From: Cruorifilaria tuberocauda
Lineage: Eukaryota; Nematoda; Chromadorea; Rhabditida; Onchocercidae
Assembly: GCA_013365365.1 (NCBI GenBank)
Contig: JABVXU010000312.1
Location: 1 to 64,000, forward strand
DNA: 64,000 nt
Reading direction: 5' to 3'
Part shown: one piece after another, positions 49,567-64,000 of the stretch
Numbering within the stretch: the stretch's first letter is position 1
Layout of the letters: each line of letters begins with the position of its first letter
Translations under genes and position numbers: made by a program
Notes under the pieces: generated by a model
The model's database searches: none
Seen by the model: the letters and a program-made list of their open reading frames with translations, nothing else
What the model was told of the DNA's origin: nothing

Positions 49567-52290
49567 TGTACTTTCTAATTTATTAATTTTTTTCCCTGTT
49601 ACACATTTTTTTCAAATGCATCATTTAATACTTTTTAAAAATTTAACAATCATTCCGGTTTTTCAAAATTTAATTTCCAAATTTGAATTTGAAAATTACC
49701 GTGCAATGGAAAAGAATTTGTAATATTTATAATATTTAATTTCTAAATTTAAATTTCAATATTATTATGTAATGAAAAACGATTTGTGGTCAAATAATAA
49801 TTGATAAAAAATGATAAAATGAAATGGAAATATTTTAGCTAAAAAGTTTAATTTTTTTATATGCGATGGGAAATTTTGAAGTATTTCATATAAATTATAA
49901 GCAATCATAAGATATAACTATTACTGCTTAAGTAATTTTGTTTTATGATCAATGAATTGAAAAGTTAAATTATGTAAATGTAGCAGAGAACGGAGGAAAC
50001 TAAAATGTTTACATCAAAATTTCATTGAAATTAGGAAAACCGTTAATTTGGCTAAAGTAAGCTTAAAAATCATTAAGAGAAAAATACATTTCAAAATAAA
50101 AACTTTGATCATATCAAATCTTCTTATTCAAATGAGAATATAAATTTCTTGATAAAATTCAAATTAATTCATTCTGAAGAACAAAGGTCAAAAAGGTCAA
50201 AGAGGACATATAAAGTGCTTTTTGCTTTTTTGCTTTTCACGTTAAACAAAAAACTTTCCGAGAAGAAATTTCTAGAATTGATCTAATTATCATTTTTTTG
50301 AAGAAATAACTTAACTTTTAGGTAATAGATAATAACTTAACTTTTGTTTAAGTAGAAAATAATAACTTCATCTTTTGACGATTAACTTTTCAATAGTAAC
50401 TTAGTATTAGCAATAATTAGCAAAAAAGAGTTTCATAACTTTTAGATAATAAGTTAATTTTTAGTTAAGTTGAAAATAATTTCATCATTCTGACGACTAA
50501 CTTTTCAACATTAATGACAATTAAACTTACTTGAACGCTTGACGAATAACACGTAGCAAGATGTAAAAAAAAAGAAAATGATAAATGAACTGTACTGTAC
50601 AAAAGTATATTGTAATATAATGAAAGTAACATGACATTGTTTTCAACAATCATCATAATATCATATCGAGAATAATGATATGTTATCAGTGATATCAGAA
50701 GAACCAGTAATCAGGATGTTACACTAAATTCTTTATCAAGACTGATAACAAGTGATTTCAGTATATTCGAAATTTCTCAACGAAACATTCCAATTTAGCA
50801 ATTAAATTCAAAAAATAAACAAAGATGAGAGGAACGTTTTTTTTTTTCTTTGTAACAATGATCAAACAATTACTTTTTTCTATTATGGAAACAAGTTTGT
50901 AAGGTAAAATTTGAAATTATCATGAAAGAAGGTACATTGGTGGATTGTATAACGTTGAGCATGCAATGAATGAGTTAACCTGTAACATCAAATTTGATGA
51001 GTTAACCTGTAATATCAAATTTTGTAAACAAATTTATTGAATCTATGAAAGTCTGAAATTAATTAACCATTATTGATTATCATAAAATTTGTTTATCGGG
51101 AAAAAAAATTTTGAAGTGATTACTATTTATCTGACGATCGATCATTTTGATCAATCGATCACTTTGATAAAGAATATAAATTGATGTGATTTATCGCTTT
51201 TACTTTTCTACTTTAAATAAATAATTCGATAGTAAAAGTATCGTAGAATTACTTTTAATATTTGTATTCATTCGTATACAAATCATTTATTGCATTATTA
51301 TACTATATGTTAAAATGAATTAAAGAATTTTAAAAATAATTGATCGAAATTTTTCACTTTTTAAAATTTTTCGATTTGAAAATTTTTTCCTTTTAATTTA
51401 AAAATTTGAAAATTCTTCAGAAAAAGTGTTATAGCATTAACTATGAAAAATTATTTAAATTTGAAAAATTAAGTAAAAGTTTAGAAATTCAAAAAACTAT
51501 AATAGAAAAAACGTGAAAGAAAACGGTCGCTAATTAATTAGTAAGTAATAATAACATAAGCAATCATCTATTAACTTTCAAATTTAACTTCTATTAACTT
51601 TCAAATTACCTTATCGAAAAGAAATCACAAAGTACGTTCATTATCTCTGACGAAAATACTGATGATTACGAGAGATTTTTAGTTCATTGTATGCAAAATA
51701 AGTTGATCTTTATTGATTAAATTCAAGTTGCAAAAAAAGAAACTTTCCGATGCTTTCTCGGAATTTTCTATTTTTAAACAATTTCGTACTTAGGTACGAT
51801 ACTACAAAACAAATAATAGCCATTCAAAATTTGAAAGATAATGATTACAAGTTTTACTAAAACAACAAAGTGTAAATTCGCCAAATTGCAGCTTAATTCA
51901 AAGCTTAATTCTTAATTCAATTCTTAATTCAAAAGCTTAATTGAAAAAACTTAATTGCAGCTTAACATCAACTTCCACTTAATTTCAATTTAAATTATTA
52001 AATTTTACTCGATTCTAAATAAGTAAAGAAAGAATTAAGTAATTTAAAGAAATATGAAACATGCATTGATATCATTAATTATCATTATTATATTTGTCCA
52101 TATCTTTGTTTTCCCTCATCTCTCATTATCAGTAACACAACTCTCATCCTTATCACTATTTATCACTATCGTGAATACCATGCTATTGTTAATAAAAATG
52201 CCGCTATCATTTAATTGTTAGTATTAATAATAATTATCATTGATAAGAATAATTATTATTTATTGCTATTATCGTTACTGTGTATTACAT

Positions 52291-52318
52291 TCATTATTAT
52301 TATTATTATTATTATTAT
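52291..52318. repeat. (ATT)n microsatellite
   Basis: Nine ATT trinucleotides in otherwise AT-rich intergenic DNA. Confidence 0.95.
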
Positions 52319-54157
52319 CATCATTTTATTACAATCATTATTATTACAAAAAACTGAGAGATGCAAAACAACAGTATGATGAAAGAACAATTATTTATCT
52401 CAGTAAGAAATTGTTTCTGTTTCCTTTTTTCAAATACACCAAATCAAATTCATTTATAATTAAAGTAATTAATTAATTAATTAATTACTTAATCAAACAA
52501 TTTCTCATTTAGCATAAATTTGATAATACTAAAACATTTAATAATATTAAATTTCAATTCATAATAAAATCGTTTCAAAAAGCTCTTTCTTCAAATTGTT
52601 CGATTTTTTCTCTTTACGTCAAATAATACACGAAAAACACGTTTACTAAGTAAATAAATAAAGATAAGTAAATAATTACGATTACTTAAAGATCGAAATT
52701 GTTTTTCCTGTCATATTCATAATCTCGATTATACTCGAGAATTACAATATAATGTAAGCATTGATTGCGCAATTGAAAGCATTTTCGAGGAAAATTAAAT
52801 TTTCACTTACTTTCTTTCTTTTCTCTTTCTTTCTTTCATGAAAGAGAAGTTTAGCTTATAACTATTAGCTTAATATAAATTACAATATAAATTACATTTG
52901 AAACAAGTCATACTTTAAAATATTGACAATTGAAAGGGAGAAAAAAAATAACTTTAAAACAATGGCGATAAATTTATAAATTAATTTAAAAGAACAATTG
53001 TCGGCGTAAAGATTTAAATTTTAAATTTTACTATATAATTTAGTTAAGTTAATGGAAATTAAAATTATTAATTATTAAAAATTTGCTAATAAATTACTTT
53101 CTCATTTTTTTCAAAATTTAATTAATTATCATTTTACACTTAATTACAGTTAAATTGGTTGTTGTAATTATGAAGAAAAATTATAAATTATAGAGTAAAA
53201 TTTGTTTCAATAAATGCAAAAAAATGAAAAAGGTGATATTTGGAGCTAAATCATGAAATAATCAATTGATTATCATTTAATTCCAACCTGGTATTTATCA
53301 TTAAGTTCAAATTTGATCAGGTAATTAGAAAATTATTCAAAAAATTTTCCAAGTTTTTTTTTCAAGCTTTAAATAATGATTATTTCAAACGTATGAACAA
53401 AACTTATGAACGATTACAGTTTAATTAATTACTGTAATTATGATGAAAATGATAAGATAAATTACATAGTTAAAAATTGATTCAACGAATGCAATGAAAT
53501 GAAAATTTGAATGTTTGAATTAATTCTAATCATGAAATAATTAATTAATTATCATTTAATTCCAACCTGGAAATTATTATTAAATTCAAATTTAATCAAA
53601 AAAGAAAAATGATTAAATTTTCATTTTTTCTTCAAATCTTCGATTTAATCGTTTAAAAAATGCAAAAGAAAAGTTTCGCTTTTTTTTTTTTTTGGTTAAT
53701 TTAATTTTCAAAAAAAATTTTAGAAAAATCTTTTTTCATTTTTCTTCTATTTTCTAAATTGCTAAAAAAATTAAAAAATGCTTTATTTCCTTTTCATTCA
53801 TTCGTTAATTTTTTTTTCCTTTTCAAATTTCTTTTCTTAATACATTTATTTATAAAAAAAAAAAAAATATATTTTTTTGTGAAAAATAAAAAAATTTCAA
53901 CAAATTTTTAAAATTCAAAAATTAATTAAAACAAAATTGAAATTGATTAGATTAAAATGAATGAAATGATAAAATTGTTTTCAAAAAAAAAAAAAAAAAA
54001 AGAATAAAACTTTTTTTCTTTTTACATAAACATTTCTAATAAAATTTAAAAAGAAAAAATTCTTATCGCAAAAAAAAAAAAGAAAGGAAATGATCAAAGA
54101 GAACATTCAATTGTTATAATATTTATCAATTATCAATTATCAAATTATCATATCATA

Positions 54158-63653
<9,496 letters not shown>

Positions 63654-64000
63654 TGTTGCAATTTAAATTTAATTTTAAACTTAATTCTAACAGTCTTTCT
63701 TCTTTTTTTTTTCTTCTCGTATCCTTTCACAACACTTTCTTCTTTCTTATTCCCGTAAACTGTACACCTGAATTGATAATAATAATTAACTTAATTAATT
63801 AATTATTGCAATACTTTTTTCCGGTTAAATTAGCATTAATTAAGTAATAATTAATAATTTTCTAAGTTTAATTAATAAATTTAACTTTAATCAATAAGGA
63901 AAAATTAACAAATTTCCAAAAAAAGTAGCATTAATTAAACAGAAATCAATATTTCCCAATTTTAATTAATAGTTTTAATTCTAATTAATAATTTTAATTA
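63654..64000 (-). promoter_or_regulatory. 5' flank of goa-1, cut by the window end
   Basis: A good 3' splice site on the minus strand (TCAATTCAG, ending at 63768) lies 115 bp upstream of the ATG. It could receive a spliced leader or be the end of a 5' UTR intron. The rest is AATTAATTAA-rich with no further exon visible. Confidence 0.5.

Larger units (their letters stand above)
48210..54157. other. intergenic region between INSFN-family gene 3 and goa-1
   Basis: No supported gene in almost 6 kb. Contents: the minisatellite at 48778-49245 and (CT)19 at 49522-49561 (listed separately), an (ATT)n run at 52291-52318, a TTAA/AATT run near 52469-52490, and long A/T homopolymers at 53680-54080. A signal-peptide-like open frame with a GTAAGT donor on the minus strand (about 50530-50632) and a short VNSF-containing frame (50920-50979) could not be joined into a gene. 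Confidence 0.5.

Noticed and set aside
50530..50632. Minus-strand signal-peptide-like frame (MLLSLYYNILLYS) ending at a GTAAGT donor
   Set aside because: No following exon could be joined before INSFN-family gene 3, and T-rich DNA readily yields hydrophobic frames.
50920..50979. Minus-strand frame after an ACAG acceptor starting VNSFIACS, resembling a fourth INSFN member
   Set aside because: Only three residues match the motif, no leader exon of the right phase was found upstream, and the acceptor lies in a local direct repeat (GAGTTAACCTGTAA), so chance is likely.

Overview
This is AT-rich nuclear DNA from a nematode, most likely a clade III (Spirurina, filaria-like) species. The evidence is many small GT-AG introns with the TTTCAG-type 3' ends usual in nematodes, likely spliced-leader acceptors just upstream of several ATGs, and a Go-alpha protein nearly identical to C. 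elegans GOA-1. The species call is an inference. I saw no bacterial genes, tRNA, rRNA or CRISPR array.

Layout. Plus strand, left to right: a secreted Cys/Pro-rich repeat protein (2926-4932); a doubtful 77-residue membrane-anchored protein (8580-8914); a DUSP14/18-like pseudophosphatase (17169-19428); the complete alpha subunit of the COPI coat in 28 exons (22245-31411); and two paralogous secreted eight-cysteine proteins (34363-36415 and 39957-40891) with a decayed tail of a third copy between them. Transcription switches strand near 41.3 kb. Minus strand: three tandem secreted proteins sharing a leader and an INSFNGN motif but with unrelated C-terminal halves (41723-42569, 44548-45323, 46770-48209), then the complete eight-exon goa-1 gene (54158-63653). 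The rest is AT-rich intergenic and intronic DNA with many minisatellites and microsatellites.

Two well-understood conserved genes (vesicle coat alpha-COP and neuronal Go-alpha) flank about 14 kb of small secreted-protein genes that grew by tandem duplication. None of those five small proteins matches a family I can name. That cluster is the best candidate for undescribed biology here: one family keeps a fixed cysteine scaffold, the other keeps only its leader exons while the third exon has diverged completely. A second point of interest is the phosphatase-like protein, whose catalytic cysteine is serine. Most of these genes are visible only after joining short exons, and in several the true frame is not the longest open frame. 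All exon joins were made by eye from splice consensus, phase and homology.
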